From contig NC_020054.1 in NCBI RefSeq assembly GCF_000331105.1, positions 4,804,555 to 4,868,554 of the forward strand: 64,000 nucleotides of DNA. Direction: 5' to 3'. Position numbers and translations under genes: made by a program. The stretch comes from Fibrella aestuarina BUZ 2 (GTDB lineage: Bacteria > Bacteroidota > Bacteroidia > Cytophagales > Spirosomataceae). Shown piece by piece: positions 50,383 to 58,354 of the stretch. How positions within the stretch are numbered: the stretch's first letter is position 1; every line of letters begins with the position of its first letter. The notes beneath the pieces are model-generated. The model ran no database searches. It had not been told where the DNA came from and was given only the letters and a program-made list of their open reading frames with translations.

Positions 50383-50410
50383 GTTTACCTCACAATTTAG
50401 CGGTAAATTA
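50383..50410. promoter_or_regulatory. Possible operator, TTTACC-N12-GGTAAA
   Basis: AGTTTACC and GGTAAATT form an inverted repeat with one mismatch, 34 nt before the gene at 50444. It differs from the TTGCTAT-type operators. It may be a second regulatory site. Confidence 0.35.
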
Positions 50411-50443
50411 TAGTAGTAAAGTAAGCCGCTTAATCATATCCGC

Positions 50444-50776
50444 ATGCAGGAAACCCTAGAACGAATCGGCCCTATAGCGAGTGAACAACGGTTCGTTTCA
50501 TCGCTCGATCTACCAGAAGCCATCGGGCTGTTTCAGGCAGCATTTGGCTACGAACCGGACCCGGCGGACTGCTTTCAGGTTAACGGCACCCCGCCGGGTC
50601 GGTTGGTTCGCGTGCATTGTCTCCTTATTCAGGGATCACATCATTCGCTGCTGATCTACAGCAACGGAAACATGATGGCCTCCCGTCAGGACGGTGAGCA
50701 GACGCACGCCGGCTTCAATGCGGTGAACGTGCTAGCGTACCTGGACAGTCTCGGTGTAAAATTTTCTACCACTTAA
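50444..50776 (+). CDS. Hypothetical phage protein
   Basis: A 110-residue protein with SLDLPEAIGLFQAAFGYEPD near the N-terminus and a beta-rich core (RLVRVHCLLIQGSHHSLLIY). No family recognised. It stands slightly apart from its neighbours, with 86 nt before and 217 nt after, and so may have its own promoter. Confidence 0.55.
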   Translation: MQETLERIGPIASEQRFVSSLDLPEAIGLFQAAFGYEPDPADCFQVNGTPPGRLVRVHCLLIQGSHHSLLIYSNGNMMASRQDGEQTHAGFNAVNVLAYLDSLGVKFSTT

Positions 50777-50891
50777 CGAACCTGTTCGCCGCTGCGGCAT
50801 GAGGCATTAGCCTAGTTGCCGGGCGGAGGCGCTCTGAACGAAAAAACCCTCGTGATCGTGAGCCCAGACCAAGAGCCTGTCCGGGGCAACA

Positions 50892-50909
50892 GTTGCTATC
50901 AAGAGCAAT
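50892..50909. promoter_or_regulatory. Operator palindrome GTTGCTATCAAGAGCAAT
   Basis: Same class as the sites at 40041, 41064 and 43170. It lies 84 nt upstream of the zinc-finger protein gene at 50994. No clear TAnnTTTG box follows at the expected distance. Confidence 0.75.
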
Positions 50910-50993
50910 TAGGACCAGGTCTACCAGCCTATCACAGAGCTTATACTACGTCATCGCTCAACCTCCTGCCGTAGCGGCGAACGGCTAAAACAC

Positions 50994-51404
50994 ATGTCAA
51001 AGAACGCATCCGATTTTCAAACAGGCGACCAGGTGGTGTACACACCCGGGCATGCCAACGGCGACACTGGCCATCCCGACGCCGAAGTGGGCTTTGTTAC
51101 CTCGACCAATGCCGTCACCGTCTTTGTCGACTATAATCGGCAGGGACGCGGAAAGCCGACTTCACCGGGCGACCTCACGCTGCTGCGTCGGGGTGGCGAC
51201 GCCCCGCTCAACAAGGGCCAGTATAACGGCACGTGCTACCGCTCGGCCTGCGATCGCCACCCGGCACCGTGGTACAACCACTCGACCGGCCACTATTACT
51301 GTACGACCTGCGCCTTCGACATCAACCAGGCCAATCACGCCGATGCGATGCGCCTGTTCGGCCATGAGCTGTGTACGCGGGGTGAACACGTCGAGGTGTC
51401 ATGA
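50994..51404 (+). CDS. Zinc-finger-like phage protein
   Basis: A 136-residue protein. The N-terminal half is SH3/KOW-like (FQTGDQVVYTPGHANG, VGFVTSTNAVTVFVDY). The C-terminal half has a Cys/His metal site (CYRSACDRHPAPWYNHSTGH, YYCTTCAFDIN). It may bind nucleic acid. It leads a block of four overlapping genes under the operator at 50892. Confidence 0.62.
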   Translation: MSKNASDFQTGDQVVYTPGHANGDTGHPDAEVGFVTSTNAVTVFVDYNRQGRGKPTSPGDLTLLRRGGDAPLNKGQYNGTCYRSACDRHPAPWYNHSTGHYYCTTCAFDINQANHADAMRLFGHELCTRGEHVEVS

Positions 51405-52024
51405 AGGAAACCCAACTCGGCGACGTCGTCGTGAAGTATTTCACCGCCCCCGGTCAGGAAGTATTCTGTGAGGTACCCTGCTCGGGCATCATCGATATTA
51501 TGCTCAAAAGCGGACCAATCCTGACCGCAATCGAGCTGAAAACTACGTTCGGGTTGGCCGTGATCGAACAGGCCCATAAGAACCGCATGTACGCCCATTA
51601 CAGCTACGTCGCGGTACCAACGCCGAAACGGCATGGGCCCGTCAATCACTTCGCCACCCGCATCTGCACCGAGTTCGGAATCGGTATCCTAACCGTCAAC
51701 GTGGATAACGGGGGCGTCCAGGAAGTGCTGGCCCCGAAGCTGCGCCGGCGCATCGTTACTCCGACTCTGCCCGAGTTCTGCAAGCTCAATCAGGCCGGGG
51801 TGCAGCACGGCCGCTGGACGTCGTTCGGCTGGTTCGTCGACGACATGAAAACCCAGTTACGGCGCCATCCGGAGGGGCTTACCCACAAGCAATTATTCGA
51901 GTACTGCGCCCGGCATTACCACACCCCGTCTTCGCTCAAAAGCTGCATTCAGCGGTATATCGGGAGTGGGGTCGTAGAAGGCATCAAGTATGAAAAAGGT
52001 CTATTCAAACTCGTTCAGCCATGA
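51401..52024 (+). CDS. PD-(D/E)XK nuclease-like protein with winged-helix tail
   Basis: A 207-residue protein. Residues ~20-75 fit a restriction-endonuclease-like core: Glu24 (FCEVPCSG), Asp32 (IIDIML) and Glu45-x-Lys47 (AIELKTT), then FGLAVIEQAHKNRMYAHYSY. The C-terminal ~70 residues (LRRHPEGLTHKQLFEYCA, SLKSCIQRYIGSG) look like a winged helix. It may cut DNA or serve in repair or defence. The ATG overlaps the preceding stop. Confidence 0.65.
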   Translation: MKETQLGDVVVKYFTAPGQEVFCEVPCSGIIDIMLKSGPILTAIELKTTFGLAVIEQAHKNRMYAHYSYVAVPTPKRHGPVNHFATRICTEFGIGILTVNVDNGGVQEVLAPKLRRRIVTPTLPEFCKLNQAGVQHGRWTSFGWFVDDMKTQLRRHPEGLTHKQLFEYCARHYHTPSSLKSCIQRYIGSGVVEGIKYEKGLFKLVQP

Positions 52025-52473
52025 ATCAATTCGAATTTCAGGACCGTGTCGACGGTTCGATCAACGATTACCGCGACGGTGCCATTGATGGTGCCGAGTT
52101 CCGCGAGGCTATTGTCGATACTTTATTGGAAGCGGCACTGCCCGTATTGCAGCCAATCACCCTGGAGGAGGTCGAAGCCAAACGGTCCGCCTGGGCCCGC
52201 GCCACCTTTCCCGGCACAACGCCCCTGTCTTCACTTCGTCACCTTGAACGCGAAATCGAGGAAATCGAAGCCGACATCGTCGCGGGTAAAGACCCCACCG
52301 TTGAATACGCCGACGCGCTCTCAATGCTACTCGACTCGGCCGGGCAGGCTGGTATAGGCCCCCGGGCGTTGATCGACGCGATGCACGCCAAGCTGCTGAT
52401 CAACCAGACCCGAGACTGGACGCAGAACCCAGACGGCTCCTACGCGCACATCGAACCACAACCGTCATGCTGA
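52021..52473 (+). CDS. dATP/dGTP pyrophosphohydrolase-like (MazG-type fold)
   Basis: A 150-residue protein. The C-terminal 95 residues show the all-alpha NTP pyrophosphohydrolase pattern: WARATFPGTTPLSSLRHLER, EIEEIEADI, EYADALSMLLDSAGQ, LIDAMHAKLLINQTRDW and a closing DGSYAHI. This fits the DUF550 dATP/dGTP pyrophosphohydrolase family, with Glu/Asp metal ligands in EIEEIE and EYAD. In a phage it would adjust the dNTP pool or remove modified nucleotides. It overlaps both neighbours. Confidence 0.72.
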   Translation: MNQFEFQDRVDGSINDYRDGAIDGAEFREAIVDTLLEAALPVLQPITLEEVEAKRSAWARATFPGTTPLSSLRHLEREIEEIEADIVAGKDPTVEYADALSMLLDSAGQAGIGPRALIDAMHAKLLINQTRDWTQNPDGSYAHIEPQPSC

Positions 52474-53015
52474 CTGCGCCCACTCCCGAGAACACTGGCA
52501 AAATCCAGCATGGCAAACGATGGATGCCGATCATGTACGTGACCTACTTCGGCATTTTACAGGCCATCGCCCAGCAGCATGGCTATGCTCTGGCGGTGCA
52601 CGGCTCGGTGGTCCGGGACTTCGATCTAGTCATGGTCCCTTTTGCACCGAAGGTCAGTCCGCACGACTTCGTACTTGAGGACATCCGCCAAGCGATTGGC
52701 AATACAGGACCCACCTCAGAAGTATTCGATCAGGTTGGGCAGGATTGTCACGGCCGGACGCTGTACGCTATCGAATGCGGCAGCGGAGGCTACTTCGATA
52801 TCTGCTTCACGCCCACTGTCGAGCAGGTTCTGGCACTGATCGAAACGGACGCCCGCCGGGCCAAAGAAATCCAGCACATTCTAAAGCAGACAAGCAGCGA
52901 TGAGCCGATCCAACCACAGCAAGTCGTCGCGGACGACGATCCGGTGAAGCAAGCTTCGTATCACTATAAAGAATATATGCGCCTGATGGCTACGCTATGG
53001 GAAAAGCCAAAGTAA
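52467..53015 (+). CDS. Phage nucleotidyltransferase-like protein
   Basis: A 182-residue protein. The segment YFGILQAIAQQHGYALAVHG followed by SVVRDFDLVMVPF has the HGS...RDxDL pattern of minimal nucleotidyltransferase folds and is common in tailed-phage proteins of unknown role. YFDICFTP follows. Activity is not established. It overlaps the pyrophosphohydrolase-like gene by 7 nt and the next gene by 19 nt. Confidence 0.6.
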   Translation: MLTAPTPENTGKIQHGKRWMPIMYVTYFGILQAIAQQHGYALAVHGSVVRDFDLVMVPFAPKVSPHDFVLEDIRQAIGNTGPTSEVFDQVGQDCHGRTLYAIECGSGGYFDICFTPTVEQVLALIETDARRAKEIQHILKQTSSDEPIQPQQVVADDDPVKQASYHYKEYMRLMATLWEKPK

Positions 53016-53518
53016 CCCCTCACACCGGCCTGCGGAACGGCGGCCTGTTCTGCTTCCACTGCGGTATGGCCGAAACCCTGCCGTACCCCTTACTCGTCCC
53101 TCAAATGCTGGCGATTTCGAAAGATTTCGAGAAGCGCCACAAGCATTGCAAAAAGACATGGACCGAACCAGTCAACACTCCCGAGGGTAAGACCGAGCGC
53201 GAGAACGTAACATGGTGGCTGACCAATGGTGAGCATGGTTCCAGCTCGAAAACGATGCTGTATTACTTGGCAGATGGCGACCCGGTAACGCCACGATCCC
53301 ATCAACACCCACTTGATCCTGATGATTTCCGGCGCGGTCACCTCCTGCTTGAAGCCGTACCCCAGCTGAGGGAAAAGCTCGACCGGATGCGGGGCGTTTC
53401 GCCGGTCTGGAATAACCTGGTCGAGCACTGGCCCCGGCTGACCCAGCTACTACTGGAGCAGCTACAGACCCGCCAAGACAACGGTATGTATAACCTGATG
53501 AAAACCCTTGGCTGCTGA
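52997..53518 (+). CDS. Conserved phage protein with zinc-ribbon-like start
   Basis: A 173-residue protein. LFCFHCG near residue 20 and KRHKHCKKTW near residue 50 suggest a metal site. EHGSSSKTMLYYLADGD and DPDDFRRGHLLLEAVPQLRE follow, a combination recurring in uncharacterised tailed-phage proteins, and the C-terminus is helical. It is the last gene of the long early operon before a low-density region. Confidence 0.62.
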   Translation: MGKAKVTPHTGLRNGGLFCFHCGMAETLPYPLLVPQMLAISKDFEKRHKHCKKTWTEPVNTPEGKTERENVTWWLTNGEHGSSSKTMLYYLADGDPVTPRSHQHPLDPDDFRRGHLLLEAVPQLREKLDRMRGVSPVWNNLVEHWPRLTQLLLEQLQTRQDNGMYNLMKTLGC

Positions 53519-53739
53519 TATGCCTTCACACGACTCACTCGTAACGATTTGAACGTACTATGTGAGGATACAGTGGTTATCCGATCGGTTAGCGATATCT
53601 TCAGAATGCTCGTCAAACGGTCTCTTTGGAGTCGAAAGGCCCCATTATCGGCCGCGAAAGTTATAGCGCAACGGACATGCGACTCATTAAATGTAACGTC
53701 ACTGGTGAAACTGCTGAAGATGCCTTCCTTAACCAGTAA

Positions 53740-53976
53740 GTAACACATTGTCTACTATGGAACGTTGGCCTACTGCGTCTCGACGATCCAGTCCATAAAG
53801 TGCTAACCGAACGCGAACTGTTAAAAACGTTTGGCGGGGTGGCCGGCCGTAGTTTCGGCTTGAAAAGTGGCGGCGATTGTGCCACGCTGAAGGCCGTGGT
53901 GGGGTTGTTAACCGGAAACACTTGCACATTTGAGGCCAGAAGGGCGGCAACCTTCACATCATTCTCTGCGAGCTGA
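53740..53976 (+). pseudogene. Possible relic ORF
   Basis: An open frame without a usable ATG reads VGLLRLDDPVHKVLTERELL, then KTFGGVAGRSFGLKSGGD and CATLKAVVGLLTGNTC. Composition is protein-like, but the start is missing and stops lie just upstream. It may be the tail of a lost gene. No family recognised. Confidence 0.3.
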
Positions 53977-53978
53977 TT

Positions 53979-54031
53979 GGTGCCTAAAAGGAGCTTCCTG
54001 TAGAAATGACAGGAAGCTCCTTTTAGGCACC
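53979..54031. terminator. Terminator, 22-bp perfect stem
   Basis: Arms at 53979-54000 and 54010-54031 (GGTGCCTAAAAGGAGC and on) pair perfectly with a 9-nt loop. A TTTT tract is in the right arm. It probably ends the early transcript. Confidence 0.8.
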
Positions 54032-54140
54032 AGAATCACTTAGTATCTTCAAGATTGTTGGCATAATTTTCGCAATAGTTCGAGTAAAATCGCTAAGTAA
54101 TAACAGACACACCTTGATTGCTACAACATCGCTTTGAAAT

Positions 54141-54395
54141 ATGATTAAAATACATAACTTTGAATTACTAACACATAATCATATGATATACAAATTTACA
54201 TTTACAAGAAAATGGGTTTTTAGTTACCTCAGTAAGCGGTATATGTACGAAATGACACCGACAGCCACTCCAGATGAGGAAATTGATCGCTACTGCCGAA
54301 GCCTTATTGACATTCCTCCTACAGCTGTAATGCTGAAGCAATTGAATGTACCTGAGTACTATGAAGTAACGATCATTTACCAGTTAGCACATTAG
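54141..54395 (+). CDS. Small hypothetical protein, AT-rich
   Basis: 84 residues: MIKIHNFELL at the start, FTFTRKWVFSYLSKRYMYEM in the middle and VPEYYEVTIIYQL at the end. Base composition is much richer in AT than the early operon. An ATG at 54183 would give a 70-residue product. No family recognised. Confidence 0.45.
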   Translation: MIKIHNFELLTHNHMIYKFTFTRKWVFSYLSKRYMYEMTPTATPDEEIDRYCRSLIDIPPTAVMLKQLNVPEYYEVTIIYQLAH

Positions 54396-54567
54396 CTGCA
54401 CGCTGATCGTCAGTCAGTGTATAAATCCAATTTATCTTGATTCGATTAAAGTTGCGCTTGAGCTAATTGACGACCCATTCATAACGCGATAGGACAACGA
54501 TCTAAAAATCACCTGAATTAAATTCCTTCATTTACTTACCTATACGTACAAATTCAAAATACTTAGA

Positions 54568-54575
54568 TACATTTG
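54568..54575 (+). promoter_or_regulatory. Candidate -7 box TACATTTG
   Basis: TACATTTG matches TAnnTTTG and lies 19 nt before the small gene at 54595. No TTG is at the right -33 distance. Confidence 0.4.
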
Positions 54576-54594
54576 CTTATTCTATCCTAAACAT

Positions 54595-54726
54595 ATGCCT
54601 TCTCGTCAGAAAGCTACGCAGGGCGTCTCTCAACCTATAGATTGGGTAAACGCGCTTACTTGGATGAGTGTCCTGATAATGACAAGTATCTCTGGCTGTC
54701 TGCTTGGGTGGGTGCTCCTGTCTTGA
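54595..54726 (+). CDS. Small membrane protein, 43 residues
   Basis: MPSRQKATQGVSQPIDWVNA is followed by one span (LTWMSVLIMTSISGCLLGWV) and a short tail. It has a TAnnTTTG box just upstream. The product resembles other short single-span phage proteins in form only; no family recognised. Confidence 0.45.
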   Translation: MPSRQKATQGVSQPIDWVNALTWMSVLIMTSISGCLLGWVLLS

Positions 54727-55072
54727 GAGGTCGATCCATCTTTATTTAAACGTTTTTAGGATCATCAGCCGTGATCCATTCATGTAGCAATGTACTAGCC
54801 TGACATCAGGCCTGGTATGTGAGGTCCATGCTGTTCTTTAGTTGGATAAAGTGTAATGGGTAAAGCTTTGGGGCAATTGACCTGAAGCTTTTTTGTTTGC
54901 CTTGTCCCTATCGGTACGCCTGTCTCAACCTTTTGTGCGGCCCCCTAGTCAAAAACAGATAAATGGCGTTCGCTCACTTTGCTGACTTTTTTAGCAACAG
55001 TAAAAACCCAGCATACTTATTTAAAAGTTAGTTGATTTAAAGCCACATGTTCGACTAACTCCATCAATAAAC
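54727..55072. other. Gap with a weak hairpin
   Basis: 346 nt without a gene that I can support. AAAGCTT and AAGCTTT at 54862-54891 could form a 7-bp stem followed by T residues, a possible weak terminator. Otherwise I see nothing. Confidence 0.4.
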
Positions 55073-55273
55073 ATGACTGCTCAACAGATTGTCACCAATG
55101 ACAAACTGCGTAACGAGTTTAGTTCTATCACGGAAGCCCTTCGGTTTATCTACCGCTCTGATCGTCCTGCTGATTGGGCGCGAATCCTGGGAGACAAAGG
55201 TAAGGTTTGGGTACTCCCCGTTCGGTATGCTCACCTTTTAATCGCTATCGGCTATAAATACGCCTGTAAATAG
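55073..55273 (+). CDS. Small hypothetical protein
   Basis: 66 residues starting MTAQQIVTNDKLRNEFSSIT, with a helical, Arg/Asp-rich centre (ALRFIYRSDRPADWARILGD). No family recognised. The ATG follows an AT-rich leader. It is isolated from its neighbours. Confidence 0.45.
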   Translation: MTAQQIVTNDKLRNEFSSITEALRFIYRSDRPADWARILGDKGKVWVLPVRYAHLLIAIGYKYACK

Positions 55274-55571
55274 GGCATTTCAACTCGGCTCGTGAAAGCA
55301 ATACTGCTTCACCCCATTTAGAAAAGTAATCTTGTCATTTAAACAACGATCTTATTCCCAATCATCTCCATCGGCTACCAAACCGAACTACTTACATACA
55401 GTTCGGTTTGGCAACAGCCATCCGAAAACAAAGAGTCTTAGTTGTCACTGCACTCACTAGGTCAAATAAAATTATATTATTCACATAGTCTGATATGTGG
55501 CAATCGTACTTATTTTGGTTGCATATTTATATTCTGCTCTATATAATAACCGTAGACAAACTCAATAGCAA

Positions 55572-55931
55572 ATGAGCGAATCTATACACTGCCCAAAATC
55601 TAATGATACTCAGACGACCATTATAAAAACCGAATTGGGCAATGGTAAGGCCGTCAGCAGGCCGCAGGCGGAATCACTTGATCGCATTGAAAAGGGCGAG
55701 TTGTGGCGCACTCATTTCATAGATTTATACCAAAGTGGTCAGCACCATGAGGCGGCTAAACTGCTTGAAAAAGAACACCCAATGCTTTATGTAAACTTGG
55801 GGTTAGAGGGCGCTTACATAAGCATCAAGAAAAAAATGACAGCCCACACGAATGGCGAGCGGGTTGGCTTTTTATTCGTTGCATTTATCATCGCTATTAT
55901 GGTCGTGTTAGTTATCAAATCCAGCCATTAA
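55572..55931 (+). CDS. Tail-anchored small membrane protein
   Basis: A 119-residue protein with a soluble, charged N-terminal part (WRTHFIDLYQSGQHHEAAKL, a TPR-like helix pair) and a C-terminal membrane span (VGFLFVAFIIAIMVVLVI) ending in KSSH. No family recognised. A TTGCTATTG half-operator lies on the minus strand directly before its ATG (55563-55571), so it may belong to the prophage regulon. Confidence 0.5.
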   Translation: MSESIHCPKSNDTQTTIIKTELGNGKAVSRPQAESLDRIEKGELWRTHFIDLYQSGQHHEAAKLLEKEHPMLYVNLGLEGAYISIKKKMTAHTNGERVGFLFVAFIIAIMVVLVIKSSH

Positions 55932-56253
55932 CGTAACCAAGTTCGGCCTCCGCAGTTGGCATGACTAGCCTACTTTTAACAGTCGTTCTTATGCTCGGCC
56001 ATATTGAGCATTACTTTGTGGTATTACTTCTCCCGCAACATCCAAGATGTTCCAAGATCAAGTATTCATTGTCGCAGCAAGTGAAGTCTTCTTATAAAGA
56101 GTGCTCTCAACATAGGCTTATTGCTATGTTTACGACCGGGTGTTCAATCAATTTATAATTACTATCGATAGCACTTTTTTGGTATCGCCACTGCTTACCC
56201 TTATCTTTACTTCAGATAAAGCAACGCTTCATCGTCTACATATTGATGTTTAG

Positions 56254-56289
56254 AAACGCGCCGGCCACTGACCAGCGCGTTTTTTTTGC
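56254..56289 (+). terminator. Rho-independent terminator before terminase genes
   Basis: AAACGCGC pairs with GCGCGTTT at 56275-56282 and is followed by a run of T. It separates the small-gene region from the terminase transcript. Confidence 0.8.
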
Positions 56290-56341
56290 CCTCCCCGCTC
56301 GCGTTACGTAGTTCTCGCTAATTGCTGTCGTTAACATTTTT

Positions 56342-56379
56342 TTGCTATCATGTCACAGGTTGTTGATTCGTGATAGCAA
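56342..56379. promoter_or_regulatory. Paired half-operators TTGCTATCA / TGATAGCAA
   Basis: TTGCTATCA (56342-56350) and TGATAGCAA (56371-56379) are perfect inverted copies separated by 20 nt. They enclose the -33 box of the terminase promoter. The half-site is identical to that in the operator at 50892. Confidence 0.7.
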
Positions 56380-56392
56380 CTGTCTATCTTTG
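56363..56392 (+). promoter_or_regulatory. Terminase promoter TTG-N19-TATCTTTG
   Basis: TTG at 56363 and TATCTTTG at 56385-56392, with 19-nt spacing, fully match the Bacteroidota TTG/TAnnTTTG promoter. The ATG at 56416 follows after a short leader. It is the best promoter match in the window. Confidence 0.8.
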
Positions 56393-56415
56393 TTTCATTC
56401 CATTCACTTCACTCT

Positions 56416-56880
56416 ATGGATCGCCGTTTTTACGGCGGTTTTACGGCGATGGGTAACCCAGAGCAGATCATCAAAGCCGGGGAGGCGACGCGTTTTTCTT
56501 CCGACAACCAGCCGGAGGATTCACCGCGTAACACAGGACCTATTTCTAAGTATTTACGCGAGATCGGAGACGCCACCGAGTTGGTGATGACACTGAAGAT
56601 TACGAAGCCTGACAAGAACGGCGTACCGACCACCAAAGAATCGACACACCGAATCGAAACCATTGGCGGGGCAACGATCAAAAAGATGCTCGCAACCCGA
56701 CTGTATCAACAGGCCATCAACGGGGATACGACAGCTGCCAAGATCATTCTCGATCGCACCGAGGGCCGCGTGCCCCAGCAGCTCAATCTGGGTAATAGCG
56801 ATGGCTCTCCACTCGATATCCGGGATATGTCGAGCCTTACGATTGAACAACTACGGGCCATCGCTAACGGTGAAGCATGA
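56416..56880 (+). CDS. Terminase small subunit-like (DUF5681-type)
   Basis: A 154-residue protein with the N-terminal style of DUF5681 (AGEATRFSSDNQPEDSPRNT) and a helical C-terminal part (MLATRLYQQAINGDTTAAKI, ILDRTEGRVPQQ) common to terminase small subunits that recognise phage DNA. Codons 3-11 form a hairpin (CGCCGT/ACGGCG at 56422-56437). An alternative ATG at 56449 (MGNPEQIIKAG) would place that hairpin in the leader. It overlaps the large terminase gene by 4 nt. Confidence 0.75.
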   Translation: MDRRFYGGFTAMGNPEQIIKAGEATRFSSDNQPEDSPRNTGPISKYLREIGDATELVMTLKITKPDKNGVPTTKESTHRIETIGGATIKKMLATRLYQQAINGDTTAAKIILDRTEGRVPQQLNLGNSDGSPLDIRDMSSLTIEQLRAIANGEA

Positions 56881-58331
56881 GCAACCGGGGCGAACATATC
56901 GCCGCGGCCAAAGCCGAACTCGAGCGCCGGGAAGCCCGGTGTGAGTTGGCCCGTCGTTCATTCGCCGAGGCCGTCAAGCTCTGGAAAGAGGGCTATTCCA
57001 TGCAGTGGTTTCATGAGCTGATCTGCGCCCAGTTGCAGGCCGTTCAGGAACGCAAGATTCAGAAGCTAATGATTTTCGTGCCACCTCAGCATGGTAAATC
57101 GGAGCTATCGACCCGGAAGTTTCCCGCCTGGGTACTGGGTAAGGATCCTGATCAGAAAATGGTGCTGGGTACGTACTCGGCCTCACTGGCTGCCGGCTTC
57201 AACCGCGATATCCAGAAGGTGATGGGTACGAAGGCGTATCAGGAAACCTTTCCAGGTACGGTGCTGCCGGGGCGTGGTGAAGGCGTGGCCAACACCGAAC
57301 AGTTCGAAATCCTTGGCCATGAAGGTGGGCTGGTCAGCGTGGGTCGCGGCGGGTCGTTGACGGGAAAGCCCGCCGATCTGGGGATCATCGATGACCCGTT
57401 AAAAGATCGGCAGGAGGCGCAGAGCCCCGTTATCCGGGAAGCCCTTTGGAGTTGGTACCAGGACGTATTCGAAACCCGGCTGCACAACGGTTCAGCGCAG
57501 GTACTGATCCAGACCCGGTGGGATGAGGAAGACCTCGGCGGTCGGCTGCTGGTCCGCGATGGCTACTACGACGCGCTCACCAACCCGACCGGGTGGACGG
57601 TGATTTCCCTGCCTGGCCTGCGCACCGAAGCGCCGAACCCACTCGATCCCCGTCAGGTCGGCGAAGCGCTCTGGCCCGAGCGGCACAGCCGGGAAAAGCT
57701 CGAAAAGGTCAAGAAAGACAACGAGCTAACGTTCAACTCGCTTTATCAGCAGGACCCCCGCCCCAGCACCGAAGCGCTCGTGTACCCGAACTGGCAGCCG
57801 ATCGACCGTATTCCCCCCTGCGAGCAGGTGTACTATGGAAAAGACTTCGGCTACAGCAATGACCCCACGACGCTGGTCAAGATCCACCAGAACGGCAACA
57901 AGCTCTACCTGGAGGAATGCTATTACAAAGTGGGGCTGACCAACCGCCAGATTGTCCAACACATGCATGCCGTTGGGGTCGGCCCCTACGATCCGGTCTA
58001 TGCCGACAGCGCCGAACCCAAAAGCATCGATGACCTGAAACAGGGCTTTTGGCAGGAGGACGGCACGTTTCAAGCCGGTTTCAACGTCATCCCCGCCGAG
58101 AAAGGCCCCGACTCCCTGCTGGCCGGCATCAATAAGCTGAAGGAGTTCGAGGTGTATTACCACGTCAACTCCCACAACCTGGCCCGCGAGCAGAAGCGCT
58201 ACCAGTGGGTCATGATGAACGGCAAGGCCACCAACGTACCCATCGACAGCAATAACCACTTACTGGATGGCGTTCGGTACGCCGTCTTTACTCGTTTCCG
58301 CAAACCTGACCGCTGGTTCGGGGCCTCTTAA
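56877..58331 (+). CDS. terL: Terminase large subunit
   Basis: The motor and nuclease that packages phage DNA. The 484-residue protein has Walker A (VPPQHGKSE, ~residue 70), a Walker B-like strand with Asp pair (ADLGIIDDPL), a coupling region (QTRWDEEDLGGRLL) and an RNase H-like nuclease with Asp in YGKDFGYSNDP, then YADSAEPKSIDDL and NNHLLDGVRYAV. Length is usual. It follows the small subunit and precedes the portal gene. Confidence 0.93.
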   Translation: MSNRGEHIAAAKAELERREARCELARRSFAEAVKLWKEGYSMQWFHELICAQLQAVQERKIQKLMIFVPPQHGKSELSTRKFPAWVLGKDPDQKMVLGTYSASLAAGFNRDIQKVMGTKAYQETFPGTVLPGRGEGVANTEQFEILGHEGGLVSVGRGGSLTGKPADLGIIDDPLKDRQEAQSPVIREALWSWYQDVFETRLHNGSAQVLIQTRWDEEDLGGRLLVRDGYYDALTNPTGWTVISLPGLRTEAPNPLDPRQVGEALWPERHSREKLEKVKKDNELTFNSLYQQDPRPSTEALVYPNWQPIDRIPPCEQVYYGKDFGYSNDPTTLVKIHQNGNKLYLEECYYKVGLTNRQIVQHMHAVGVGPYDPVYADSAEPKSIDDLKQGFWQEDGTFQAGFNVIPAEKGPDSLLAGINKLKEFEVYYHVNSHNLAREQKRYQWVMMNGKATNVPIDSNNHLLDGVRYAVFTRFRKPDRWFGAS

Positions 58332-58354
58332 CCGATCAACTACCTCCTCTTTCG

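Larger units (their letters stand above)
53519..54140. other. Low-coding gap after the early operon
   Basis: 622 nt without a confident gene. It holds a possible decayed ORF (53740-53976) and a strong hairpin (53979-54031). A 64-codon frame at 53549-53743 has no protein-like features I can name. Confidence 0.5.
55932..56415. other. Gap before the terminase operon
   Basis: 484 nt. A 65-codon frame at 55961-56158 (MTSLLLTVVLMLGHIEHYF) is possible but weak. The gap also holds a terminator at 56254-56289 and the operator-promoter region of the terminase genes. Confidence 0.5.

Noticed and set aside
52021..52473. 2-aminoadenine (Z-genome) biosynthesis system
   Set aside because: Only a pyrophosphohydrolase-like gene is present. 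No PurZ or DatZ homologue is visible; the HD protein at 2311 is a core gene far from the prophage.
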